NCBI GenBank assembly: GCA_025200525.1
Contig: CM045770.1
Span: 89,242,084 to 89,306,083 of the forward strand
DNA length: 64,000 nt
Direction of reading: 5' to 3'
Source: Camellia lanceoleosa
Taxonomy: Eukaryota > Streptophyta > Magnoliopsida > Ericales > Theaceae
Shown in pieces: positions 49,136 to 59,021 of the stretch. Made by a program: the position numbers and the translations under genes. Each line of letters begins with the position of its first letter. The first letter of the stretch is position 1. The notes below the pieces were generated by a model. It worked only from the letters and a program-made list of their open reading frames with translations. It ran no database searches and had not been told where the DNA came from.

Positions 49136-49591
49136 TGTAAAATACAGGTAACACAGTGGGTAAAACGATTTAAACCATACATTGTGTAAAAGAATCTGAA
49201 ATGAACAACCTTGTGGGTAAATCACGTGCTTGACAACCACGAACTATAAACTCCTAGCAATGGAGAGATACTACAGTATGAGTATTACCCTCTCTAGTCA
49301 TAGTGGAATGGAAAGGCTCGATCGTTTTACATGTGGGAGAGAGTTAGAGAGAGAGTACGGGAAAATATGTTATAGGTAAATCAACATAACGTTTTAGATA
49401 TCTATTAAATAGATCAGATATATAATCTCACATCCTTATCTCCTAATAGGATAAGATAAATTGGATGGAGATAGTGGGTTATCCTAACAGGATAAATAGA
49501 AATTCAAATTACATGAGTAATTTGAATGGGCCATGGGTCATGTCACATGGGCGCCCAAATATGGGTCCAGTACCTAGCCCAATTTCCAACA
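49136..49591 (-). repeat. RE1 5' LTR (right copy)
   Basis: About 456 bp, pairing with 35564-36016. On the minus strand it begins TGTTGGAAATTGGGC and ends TTTTACA next to the primer-binding site. Confidence 0.9.
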
Positions 49592-49596
49592 GAAGC

Positions 49597-49905
49597 AAAT
49601 GGATAACTGATCTAAGTCATCAACCAAAAGGTTCTAGAGTGTGCTTGGATATTTTATCTGATCATTAGATAGTCAAAAGATGCTTGAACGATCTATTTCC
49701 AAGGTTATTTCAACTGCCTAATGATAAAGGAGGGACTGTCCAAGACTATTATATCAGAAGGACCAGAATAGGGGTTTTGGATTTTGCCTTCAGAAGAGAA
49801 GTAAGAGCACAGGAAGAAAGTGATGTAGTTGCTCTCAATCAACTGCTACTTATTGCTCCATCTCATAGGAAAGGGCAATTGGACAAGCTAGTTTAGAAAG
49901 TGCAT
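49597..49905 (+). pseudogene. LINE-2 ORF2, part 2 (between RE1 and RE2)
   Basis: Continues LINE-2 after RE1: SKWITDLSHQPKG, an in-frame stop, then NDLFPRLFQLPNDKGGTVQD and FAFRREVRAQEESDVVALNQ, the segment between the RT thumb and the C-terminal zinc-binding region of plant LINEs. The reading frame joins part 1 across the single GAAGC. The fragment ends at TGCAT (49901-49905), where the RE2 LTR begins. LINE-1 has lost the corresponding region, so this copy helps date and orient that deletion. Confidence 0.8.
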
Positions 49906-50023
49906 TGTCATATCCTTACAAAATTCTCCAAAATATCTAGAGTGGAGCATGCAAAGAAGTGAGGTTAATGGAAGAATCTAGAACTCCCTAGAAAACTCTA
50001 GCACATATGAAGACTATGGAGAA

Positions 50024-50182
50024 TTCTAGAAGGACCTAAGAAATTCAAGAACCTACACACTTGTACATATAATTAGATATTTGTATAGATAGTTCTAGAA
50101 GACATTCTAGAACATTCTTATAGCTTGTAAAGAAAGCTTCCATGGGAAGCTTCTACATGATGCTTTCTTGAGAATTCTAGAA
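50024..50182 (+). promoter_or_regulatory. heat-shock-element cluster in RE2 LTR
   Basis: Perfect TTCTAGAA units (TTCnnGAA) at 50024-50031, 50093-50100 and 50175-50182; a three-unit element TTCTAGAACATTC (TTCnnGAAnnTTC) at 50105-50117; and GAAGCTTC (GAAnnTTC) at 50146-50153. The cluster ends 16 bp before the TATA box. This is the known binding consensus of heat-shock factors; activity is inference. Confidence 0.6.
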
Positions 50183-50197
50183 TGCTCTTAGGGAGCT

Positions 50198-50205
50198 TAT
50201 AAATA
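50198..50205 (+). promoter_or_regulatory. TATA box of RE2 LTR
   Basis: TATAAATA, followed by GGAGAGGAGCTCATTTG. The hAT insertion point (50240) is about 35 bp downstream, close to where transcription would start. Confidence 0.65.
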
Positions 50206-51452
50206 GGAGAGGAGCTCATTTGTTTTAATCCATCCAGAAGTAGGGATGTAATAATGGACCGGCCCGGCCCAAGCGGGCTTCGTGGGCTTCCGCCTTTTAG
50301 CGGGTGATCCCAAGCCAGCCCATGGGCCAAAAAGTAGGGCCCAAGCCAAAGCCCACTCATAATAGGGCCTAGGGCCTAGGCCTGGGCCGCGGGCCGGGCC
50401 TAGTTAGGCTTTTTTTTTTTTAATTTTTTATTTCAATATTAGGAATAAAAAATTAAAAATAATTATACTAGAGTATTTTAGTTAAAATTAAAGAGATGTT
50501 TTGTTTGGTTATGTAATGTTTGATGGTGATGTTTAAATTTAATCATGTATAATTTATGTTTTTTTAATTATGAACTTATAACTAAAAAAGTATGCAATTA
50601 TGTAATTTTTTTCTTTCGAAATAAATAATTTTACATATATGAGAATGGAACTTTCAATATTGCAATATTAAATTATTTATATAACATTTATTGAATGAAT
50701 AATTTTTATTTCAAAATGAAATAAAATATTACAAAAATTGATATCTATATAATAAGGAAAGAAGGTTTTTGAAAATATGTTAAAATGTATAAGAGATACA
50801 TTTCATTTGAATGGTTGGGATGATTCCTAATCAATATCTAAGCGTCCAGATTAAATTTTTTCCCGCCCAAACACTCTCTACCCTCTCTCTCGCCTACGTC
50901 TGCTAAACATGTCTCTTGACCTCAATCTCTCCACGTTCTCTCTCACGTTGGTGGATCTCTCTCAATGTGTTGTAGTACAGAGAAAGAAAGAGATGGGTGC
51001 TGTTGTGTTCACATACACACTCTCTCTTTCTCTCTCATCTCTCTCTAGGGCTCTCTCTCTCGATGCCGTCAAACTTGCCCTAATGCTGCTGTCGCACTAC
51101 CGTTACCAGAACCACCGCCAACCACATCAACCACGCCCCTCTTCTGCAGCAGCGTCGTAGTCTGCATCTGTCGCTCTCTTCCGTGTTCACCACTCGATGA
51201 TGCCGTTGTTTCGGTGCCGTCGCTTCTAGATCTAGATCGACCACTCATCTGCCAATGATTTCACCACAAACACTCTCAACCGATGATTTCACCACTGCCG
51301 CCTCAAAGAATATTCTGCCGAACAGACAATCTTCTGCAGACTCTCTGTTTTTCTTTGCCCTTTTTTCCTATTTTAATCTATTTTTATTTTTTTGTTTTTT
51401 TCCCCTGAAATTTGTATATTTATATAATATGAAATGGCCCAAAATTGACACC

Positions 51453-51485
51453 ATGAAAAAGAAGCTCGATACCCGTTTTCCCACT
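51453..51485 (+). pseudogene. captured first exon, NC2-alpha (DRAP1/NF-YC11-like)
   Basis: ATG at 51453 gives MKKKLDTRFPT and is followed at once by GTAAGT, a perfect splice donor. The plant NC2-alpha transcriptional corepressor (a histone-fold protein) begins with this sequence up to the Ala before its ARIKK stretch, so ten of eleven residues match what I recall and the exon end fits an intron position. A T replaces the expected Ala. The following sequence is intron-like and the next exon is absent, so it cannot encode the histone fold. Eleven residues are few; the donor site and the capture context raise confidence. Confidence 0.55.
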
Positions 51486-52301
51486 GTAAGTTTCTCTCTC
51501 TTTCTTTCCTATGTTTTTCATTTTTGCATCTGCAATCGATGCAGATGCGTATATGATTTTGAATTTTTGTTTTTTTGGGGGTTTGTTTTGTGTGTGTACC
51601 AAATAAAGTAGATGGGTGTTCATTATTGGATTTTGTGGAATCTGGGTTATGCTTTGTATAGAGTTTAGGATTGCTGATTGTTAGCATGACTGTGACATTA
51701 GGGCTTTAATTTCTAAAATTTGAAGTTATTATGTATGTGTGTTTATTTTTTGGTGTTCTATGCAACTATGAAAATGTTTGAGACCCTAAAAGTCAGCCTC
51801 AATTTGACCTGGGGCATGATAAGTGTGAACTTTTGATTTGTCACACACTCAACCATATAGGTCCCAACTCCCTTTCTACATCATTGTGAGTCTCAATTTT
51901 GGGTCTTCAGCATTTCTCATGGAAGTATATGATTGTGTTATGTTTTGCTTTGAATTTCGGATGGATTGTCTTTGGCTTTGTTGTTATTAGGATTTTCATT
52001 GCTTTGGGTAGGTAGGTAGTAACTTTGATTGTGTATTTGGTGTTTTATAAAAATTTTGTTTTTTTTTTTTTTGTAGAAGACTCAAATACTTTTTTTTTTT
52101 GGGATGCGTAAGAATTTATTACAGAAGGCACATGCACAATCCATATGCAAAGATAAAAACCTGTACCCTCAATACAAAAACAACCTATTCTGAAACCTCT
52201 ATAAAATTCAAAAATTGGTCTAACTGATAGTTGAGGAATTTGGTTTCTAGGATTAATTATGATGGTTGAGCAAAAGAGGTCATAGGTAGGATAAGTTATA
52301 A

Positions 52302-52790
52302 ATGGAGAAAACAAGTTGGAATTTTCATGGCCTTGGGTCTAGGAGTAGGAGAAGTGCAGTGAAGGATACTTTGATCAAGAATAATCCAGATATTGTAATC
52401 TTTCTAGAAAGTAAAATTGAAATTTTTTTAGGGGCATTTGGGGGGCTTGGAATAGGAGTTTGGAGGCCTTATCTTTCAGCAGTAGATCCTTCGGGGATTT
52501 TGATTGTTGGGGATGATAGGGTGGTCGGTAAGCTACAAGTAGTATTTAGGGTGTTTGATGACAACGATGAGTGGCTTAGCTTATGGGGGTCTATGGTCCT
52601 AAGTCCTAGGTTTAGATGGTCGTTTGTTGGAGTTAATTGGTTTGTTTGGGTTGTGTTTGCCAAATTGTTGTGGGAGGTGATTTTAACGTTAATGGATTTG
52701 CTTCAAAAAATTTGAATGGGGATAGTCTCAAGGCGTATGAGAGATTTTGATGCTTTTATTACGAATTGTGAGTTGGTTGATCCACATTTG
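52302..52790 (+). pseudogene. LINE ORF2 endonuclease fragment inside the Helitron
   Basis: TSWNFHGLGSRSRRSAVKDT and DIVIFLESK correspond to the SWNVRGLG and ETK motifs of the endonuclease domain of plant L1 ORF2; the frame stays open to 52715. Only the N-terminal part is present and no RT follows. It may have been carried in with a captured host fragment or inserted later. Confidence 0.65.
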
Positions 52791-53819
52791 TAGTAGGCAA
52801 TGCTTTTTTCTTATAATTGCATAACAATATTTCTCTTATATGTTTTTTATTTATTTATTTTTATTTGACTATTTTATTTGTGAAGTAAAATAGATGACTG
52901 TTTTTTTTTTTTTATTGGTGAATATTATAAATTTTATATGTTTATTTCTTAATTTGTATTAAGGTTAGGCGGGGTTGTTATTTTTAATTGAGAGTTCTGT
53001 GTAGATATTCTCATTATAAACATACATTTTGTTTGGTGATACACACTATAAATATTTGTAATCCTTTCATAATTACAATATTAGGTAATTATGGATGAAA
53101 CATAATTTAATCATTTGAGTTTAAAATGAATGAAATTTAATAATTTAATCAATTGAGTTTAATAACAATATTAGATGATTACGGATGGAACATAATTTAA
53201 TCAATTGAGATTAAAGTACATAATATTTTAGATGGACTTAAGATAATTCTCACCACTTATATAATTAAAAAGGACCACATAATTAAATAAGACTTACCTG
53301 CATAAATCTAAATTATAACGTTATAAGTTTTAATATCCAAAATTTAACATAAAAAATTTACTATAAATTAAACTGAACCATTTGTAAGAATTCTTTATTT
53401 TGTTTTATTTTATTTTATTTTTTTGGCCTTTATAGATTTGGCCTATTCTTCTTGGTGTAGCAAAGCGTGTTTTGAGGGGAGAGAGAGAGAGAGTGAGTAT
53501 TAAAATTTGAAATTTGAAAAAGTGAGGTGAGCGAGAAAGGATAGATGGGTGGGTGGGGGTGAAGAGTTTATTTTTTTATTTTTTTTGGCCTGTTGTGGCT
53601 TTTGGGCACAAAGTGTGTTTTGGTGTCCATCATCGCCACCACCACCATCACCGTCGCCTCACTTTCTTGGGAACAAATTATGTTTTTGTTTTTGTTTTTG
53701 TTAGTATTTATTTTATACAAAATATAAAAAAAATAATTAAAATGTATTATTTACTATAATTTGAGTTCAAATACTCAAAATGCATAAAAACACATAAATC
53801 ATGCAAAATTATAAAATTT
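52791..53819. other. AT-rich Helitron interior, nothing recognised
   Basis: Includes GA-repeats near 53480-53500 and a CACCACCACC-type patch at 53632-53660; no exon recognised. Confidence 0.45.
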
Positions 53820-54000
53820 GAAGAATCCTTGATTGCTACTAAATGTTTGATTGCTAATGAATAAAGTTTATTGATTCTAAGTGAACTAAAACCTTAATTT
53901 CACTTAATTTTGAAGAATCCTTGACTGCTACTAAATGTTTGATTGCTAATGAATAGACTTTATTGATTCTTCTATTCTTATTTTTTGAATCCACAAGTGT
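53820..54000. repeat. 92-bp tandem duplication
   Basis: GAAGAATCCTTGATTGCTAC at 53820 and GAAGAATCCTTGACTGCTAC at 53912, each followed by TAAATGTTTGATTGCTAATG. Confidence 0.9.
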
Positions 54001-54493
54001 CTCTCTCTATCTAAGACCAAAAATGACTTTTACTGGAAACTTCCATAGCTTCTATGATAGATTGGGGTTAATAGTATAATGATTTCTTGATGGTGGTTAT
54101 CACTTGGCTGGTGATATTTTTGAGTTTGTTTCATGGTTGCTCATGGTTGTTCTGATTCAAAAAATAGTATAATGATTCTGTTTTTGATAGATTGGGGTAA
54201 ATAGTAATGTTTTGATTGGGGTAAATGGTTGTTTTGATTCAAAATATAGTATAATGATTCTGTTTCTAATTCAAAAAGTGGTAATGTTTTTTTATTTTTT
54301 ATGCAGTTAAGTTCTCAACCTTAGAGCATTCTTTGTTTTTTTAGAAAATTTGTGTTAGAATGTTTGGTGCCGCTTTTGCCAATAACTTATGATATTTTGC
54401 TTAATTTTATTGTATGTGTATTTTTTAATTTTGTTTTATTGGGAAAGAGTTGTTCGATGTTCCGATTGTTCTCTCATCTTCCCTGACGAGGTC

Positions 54494-54494
<1 letters not shown>

Positions 54495-54525
<31 letters not shown>
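54495..54525. repeat. (TC)n microsatellite
   Basis: About 15 TC repeats. Confidence 0.95.
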
Positions 54526-54528
<3 letters not shown>

Positions 54529-55347
54529 TGCAACCAAACCTGAGGCTTCAAGGTTTGATTGTTTATCTGGGTTTAAACTAGGTTTATTGTACACAGATTG
54601 AGGAAGAAGATAGATTATAACATATACATCCATCCAAATTCCAACATATTTAACAACTTTTGTCATTAAAAATAAAGAGCAAAATTGGAGAGAAGTTAAC
54701 CTTTGAGTTCTGGATGAGGCACAATCTCCAAATGATCATTAAAGAAAAAAAAATAAAATAAAAATAAATTTGACCAACTACGTGAAAGATGATAATTTAG
54801 AATGAGCATTTTTTGATAAACTATTTTGGTTCGAGAATGATTAAGTTGCTAAACTTCGATATAGTTTTTGGTCTTATAGGTGATGAGAACGCTAATGTTT
54901 TTGGATAGAAACATTTGAACAATAATAGATTATGGTGGTGCTGCTGTTTGAGGAAGCTGTTAAAGGAGCTCATTGTTGTCGATATGTAAGCATTGAAGCC
55001 CTATTTTGTTCATAGTCTATTACTTTCATTCGTTGTGTAAGCTAACAGTGGTTTTGCAATAATCATGACTTTAGTCTTGAAGAATAGCAGTATGAATTTT
55101 TATGTGTACTATTTTGGGCTACTGAGGCACTAAATGTTGATCTGTGTCTCTTCCCCACAGAAACTCTTTCCAATATTTCTTCTTCTATTCAGTAAGGCAC
55201 TCAATGTTGGCAATGGACCATATTTTTTTATTATTTTATTTTCTTAATCCATTAGAAATTATAGCAGTGTGCTTGCAGGTAGATATTGATAGTGGCATGC
55301 AACAAAGGACACCGATTTATGTTATGAATTAAAGTACTTTTTATTGA

Positions 55348-55349
<2 letters not shown>

Positions 55350-55408
<59 letters not shown>
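55350..55408. repeat. (ATT)n microsatellite
   Basis: Nearly 20 ATT repeats without interruption. Confidence 0.95.
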
Positions 55409-57187
55409 TTAGGTTTGATGTTATGGTTATATCTTGAGAGGTACTTTATTATATAGATTTGGGTTGCCATTCTCTCTCTCAATCTGGGTTTATTTCCTGT
55501 TCTTCAATTGGTTTTCCGCTTGGGGTTTCAATATGTTTCTGCCTTTTCCCTTCTCTCTCTGTTTTTTTTCAGCTCTGATGGTTGTGTTTGTTTCCCTAGC
55601 ATTAAGCAATTGTGGTGCTGCTACTGTTGGGAAAATTGTAAAACACATGTTGCTGTTGGGAAAATTGTAAAACACATGCTGCTGTCGAGAAAATTGTGGT
55701 GTTGTTGCTGTTGGGAAAGAATCGAATTGTTTGAGGGATTTAACCCATGTTAACCAGGTAATTTGATTTCTCTTTCTCTCCCTTTCTCTCTATCTCTATT
55801 TCTTTTTGGCTCTCCTTTCTGGAATAGCTATGCTCACATTTTATGTCCAAAAAAAAAAAAAAAAGAGTATGAAGAGTAATTGAGTTATTGAGTAAAAAAA
55901 GAAGAGTAATTGAGTAATTGTATGTGAAGTCTGACTTTTTCCATGATTTTTTTTTTTTTTTGAAGTGTTGGTGTTGTGAAATGTTCTATTTTGGGGTTAG
56001 AATTGGATTGTTTTACTATGAAGCTTTTGGGTGGGGCTGTTGGCAAAATTGAGGGTTTAGTTGAAGTGCTGGTAAATTGGTGTTGCTGAAGTGCTAAATT
56101 TGGAGTTTATTTGGGTTACTAATAAATTGGTGTTTCATTTAAGTCTCATAGAATTTTGTTTCTTCCTGTGAATTCACTCCATACTCTTTCAAAAGAAAAA
56201 AAAATTGTGCTGTGTTGTGTGACTCTTTTGGGTGTCTGTCCACTTCAGATTTCTTTTGCTGTGTTTCTTTACATGTTTGTACCAATTTTTTTTTTTTTTA
56301 ATATTATAAAACTTGCAGCTTTCTTGCTATTTTGAGGTTATAAAAATATATAAGCCTTTGGTTGGATTGTAAGGGGTGAGAAAAGAATGGAAATGACACA
56401 ACACATCACATTGGGTTACTGCATGTAAAGGCATTACTGTCATGGATATAAACTGTAAGCTATGAGATTGAGGCCCATGATCACCCATTTTGATTTATTT
56501 TAATTCATTTTGGACCATAATGCATCTTGCAGGTAGTCTGTAGTTTATGGAAAATTTTACTTTCCTGTATGATCCAAAGGTTTAGTCATGGAATTCTTGG
56601 GGTTTGTTTAGAATTTCTTGGGTTGTGTCTGTTTGTTTTGCCTCTCCCTTTCTCTCTCTGTTTGATTGCTAACTATTAAACCTATTTTGCTATCAGTTTC
56701 TTCATTTTCATTTTGGTTGTTTTAGGATCCATTTGAGAGTGGAATGAACAAGAGCCTAATTTCCTCATGCTACGAACAATTAATCAAGCTGTCATGTGCT
56801 AGAATGTTTTTGTTGTTTTATTTTATTTAAATTTTGTCCTTCACAAATTTCAATTACATTTTGATCCTAACATTATTTACAATGTTGCTTCAGTTGCCTT
56901 CATTATTGCTTATAAAATGTTGTTGTCAGGTGTATTTTATTGCTTTAGAATTGCCAATTACATTATTGCTTTACTTGCCTGCCCACCTTCTGTTTCTTCC
57001 CAGTCCGACAAAGGCAATGGAAACTAAATCTATTCTACTTAGCTTTCTTTGCTATTTTTTAAATAGAACTCTGTGGTGATCGTTCTCGAATATATGTGTG
57101 AGTCTATAAAGTTGGATCAAACTGAGTTTTCTCAATTGTGTAGTTGTATAAATTATAATTATAATTTGATCCTAACATTATTTATAT
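55409..57187. other. Helitron interior, no exon recognised
   Basis: Contains a short tandem repeat built on GGGAAAATTGTAAAACACATG (55628-55710). Gene-intron-like AT-rich sequence otherwise; no protein family recognised. Confidence 0.45.
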
Positions 57188-57215
57188 CGTGCCTTCAGGC
57201 ACGGACATACGCTAG
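57188..57215 (+). terminator. internal Helitron 3' terminus (bypassed or older end)
   Basis: CGTGCC-TTCA-GGCACG stem-loop followed after 8 nt by CTAG, and preceded by TCCTAACATTATTTATAT, nearly identical to the terminal 3' end at 58714-58742. CTAG is followed by A, not T, so it does not look like the end of an independent insertion. Confidence 0.75.
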
Positions 57216-57605
57216 ATATATATAATCATAAATATTAAAATGATGGTCATTTTTAGAATTTTTCATTGTCTTCGTTTTTCAAAAAAACTACAAATAGAAA
57301 CACCACTAAACGGCTAGGAAAATTATTTGTTCTATGTCACATATCGGGGTCATATACTATCCCAGAAAAATATATAGCAAAGAAGAAAATCTATACCTTT
57401 TCCCCAGATCTCATGTCGATTTTATCTCACACTGCAGGGAATAAGTTATTCAAAGCTTGCGAATTTACCACCTATAGTCGGCCTCTGTGAGTATTTAACA
57501 CCCTTACTCTGTTTTTCTTGCTAATTAAGTTCAACAAACTATTAAATTCACAAGATTTGATAGTCTTTAATGTATTAATTTTACTTGAATTGGGTTTTTA
57601 TGCAG

Positions 57606-58316
57606 ACTCAAGCTTCGCGGGATGCAGATTTTTATGTGAAGACAGAGTCATATTTTGCTGCTGCTGTTGCTTCATGGGATGCATATTTTTATGTTAAAGT
57701 TGATGATGTTCATGTAAATATAGGTAAGAAATTTGTTTTTAGTACTTGATATAAAAATAAAATGCATACATGAAGGTCTAAAATCCAATATATAGATGCA
57801 AGACACTCAATGTGTTACAACTTTTAAATTCCCAATCGGGGTAGAAACTTCAGATGACCATGTTCATATGAACCTCTAAATTCAAATCTACGATTGATAT
57901 GATTGATTAAAAAAGTTTTACTTGAAAATGAAATTATATATGTTTGTAACTCTACAAATTATTTATTTATTTTGTTGCATTGGGTAAGATGTTGTAAATT
58001 TTGCAGCAACACTAGGAGAAACTTTGGCAAGATACAGGAAAAAGCCACAAGTGTATATCGGATGTATGAAATCTGGTCCTGTCCTTGCTCAGAAGTAAGT
58101 TGAATTTTGTCCTAAAATTCTTGTTGTTAACTGGATGTTGAGAAAGTGTTAAGCTTTTAGATGTCTTATTTGTGCACTCTGTGGAACAGGGGAGTGAGGT
58201 ACCATGAACCTGAATACTGGAAATTTGGGAAGGCAGGAAACAGGTATTTTAGACATGCTACAGGACAACTATATGCCATTTCAAAAGATTTGGCTACTTA
58301 CATCTCGACAAACCAG
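57606..58316 (+). pseudogene. beta-1,3-galactosyltransferase (GT31) gene fragment, three exons
   Basis: Exon a (57606-57723) gives AAAVASWDAYFYVKVDDVHV and NIG; the donor is GTAAG. Exon b (58007-58094) gives [18 protein letters not shown] and [10 protein letters not shown]; the donor is GTAAGT. Exon c (58190-58316) gives [20 protein letters not shown] and [14 protein letters not shown]. Phases join correctly across both introns (A|T.., K|G..), so a genomic, intron-containing copy was captured, not an mRNA copy. The family acts in the Golgi and transfers galactose to glycan acceptors. Its metal-binding DDD stretch is reduced to DD here, and the donor after exon c is TT instead of GT. The N-terminal half and the C-terminus are missing, so it is non-functional. 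Confidence 0.85.
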
Positions 58317-58713
58317 TTAAGTTACACTCTCACATGGTGTTAAAAATGAGAGATCAAAAAAAGAAATGTGTGTGTATCATTGAAGCCATTTTCGCACAGA
58401 GAGAGAAAGTGTAGGTTTTTGATGATGATACAAATTGTGATTGATTTGTATTTATATATATAGATATATCTCTGCAAATGTGTGTATATGTATGAGGAAT
58501 TTGGGGATCCTAGAGGTGAGAAAGATGAAGAAAAATGAAATTTGTCTCTGGAAATGTGTTTGTCAATTGTGATGCATAGGTCCTAGAGAGAGAGAATCTC
58601 TCCTTATCTTTTTTTTTTTTAAAGTTAATTACACTTTTGACGAGGCATATCTGTCTAAGTGAAAGTGAGTTTTTGTGAAGAGTTCTGTGAATTTAATCCT
58701 AACATTATTTACA

Positions 58714-58742
58714 CCGTGCCTTCAGGCACGGGCATACGCTAG
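58714..58742 (+). terminator. Helitron 3' terminus
   Basis: CCGTGCC-TTCA-GGCACGG stem-loop (58714-58731), 7-nt spacer and CTAG, followed by T (58743). Confidence 0.85.
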
Positions 58743-59021
58743 TTATTAAATAAATTAGGTGTAGATTACTGATGATGGTAGAGCAATTACATTACTATAG
58801 GTCTAGTACATCCCAACTAGGTTGGTACCTACTAGCCTACCAATCATTTGTATTACACTCCACCTCAATAATAATAAAATAAAAAATAAAAAAAGCAAAA
58901 TGAAATGAAATAGTAAAAAATAAATTGTTGATTAATCATCGGAGAAGATAGACATTTCAGTCGCATTGCTCGAGGATATGTCATCTAAATCATTTTGAAT
59001 TCGCTCATTTTCACTATAATT
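58743..59021 (-). other. hAT 3' untranslated region
   Basis: AT-rich sequence between the Helitron end and the transposase C-terminus; no other feature. Confidence 0.5.

Larger units (their letters stand above)
35564..49591 (-). mobile_element. LTR retrotransposon RE1, non-coding (LARD-like), hosting two other LTR insertions
   Basis: Two direct LTRs (35564-36016 and 49136-49591) are flanked by a perfect 5-bp duplication GAAGC (35559-35563 and 49592-49596). Orientation is reverse: the sequence just inside the right LTR (49121-49134) is the complement of a tRNA-Met primer-binding site, and on that strand the LTR begins TGTTGGAAATTGGGC and ends TTTTACA, a form common in Copia LTRs. Removing copy C and D2 leaves about 7.2 kb, with roughly 6.3 kb internal. 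I find no gag, protease, integrase or RT in it, so it fits a large retrotransposon derivative needing another element's proteins. The LTRs differ at many positions, so the insertion is old. Confidence 0.85.
50744..58742 (+). mobile_element. non-autonomous Helitron carrying gene fragments
   Basis: Starts TCTATATAATAAGG directly after an A (50743) and ends CGTGCCTTCAGGCACG hairpin, 8-nt spacer, CTAG at 58739-58742, directly before a T (58743): the standard 5'-TC...CTAG-3' structure inserted between A and T without TSD. 7999 bp. No Rep/helicase ORF was found, so it depends on an autonomous relative. Contents in order are C/T-rich gene-leader-like DNA, a probable NC2-alpha first exon, a LINE endonuclease fragment, repeats, a second Helitron-type 3' end at 57188-57215, and three exons of a GT31 galactosyltransferase. 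Confidence 0.8.

Noticed and set aside
57266..57490. 74-codon ORF upstream of the galactosyltransferase exons, ending next to a GTGAGT
   Set aside because: It could be another captured exon, but I recognise no family and the boundary at the 5' side has no acceptor I can support.
57216..58742. Independent second Helitron at 57216-58742
   Set aside because: No TC-type 5' terminus was visible after 57215, and the CTAG there is followed by A, so a separate insertion is not supported; a fusion remains possible.
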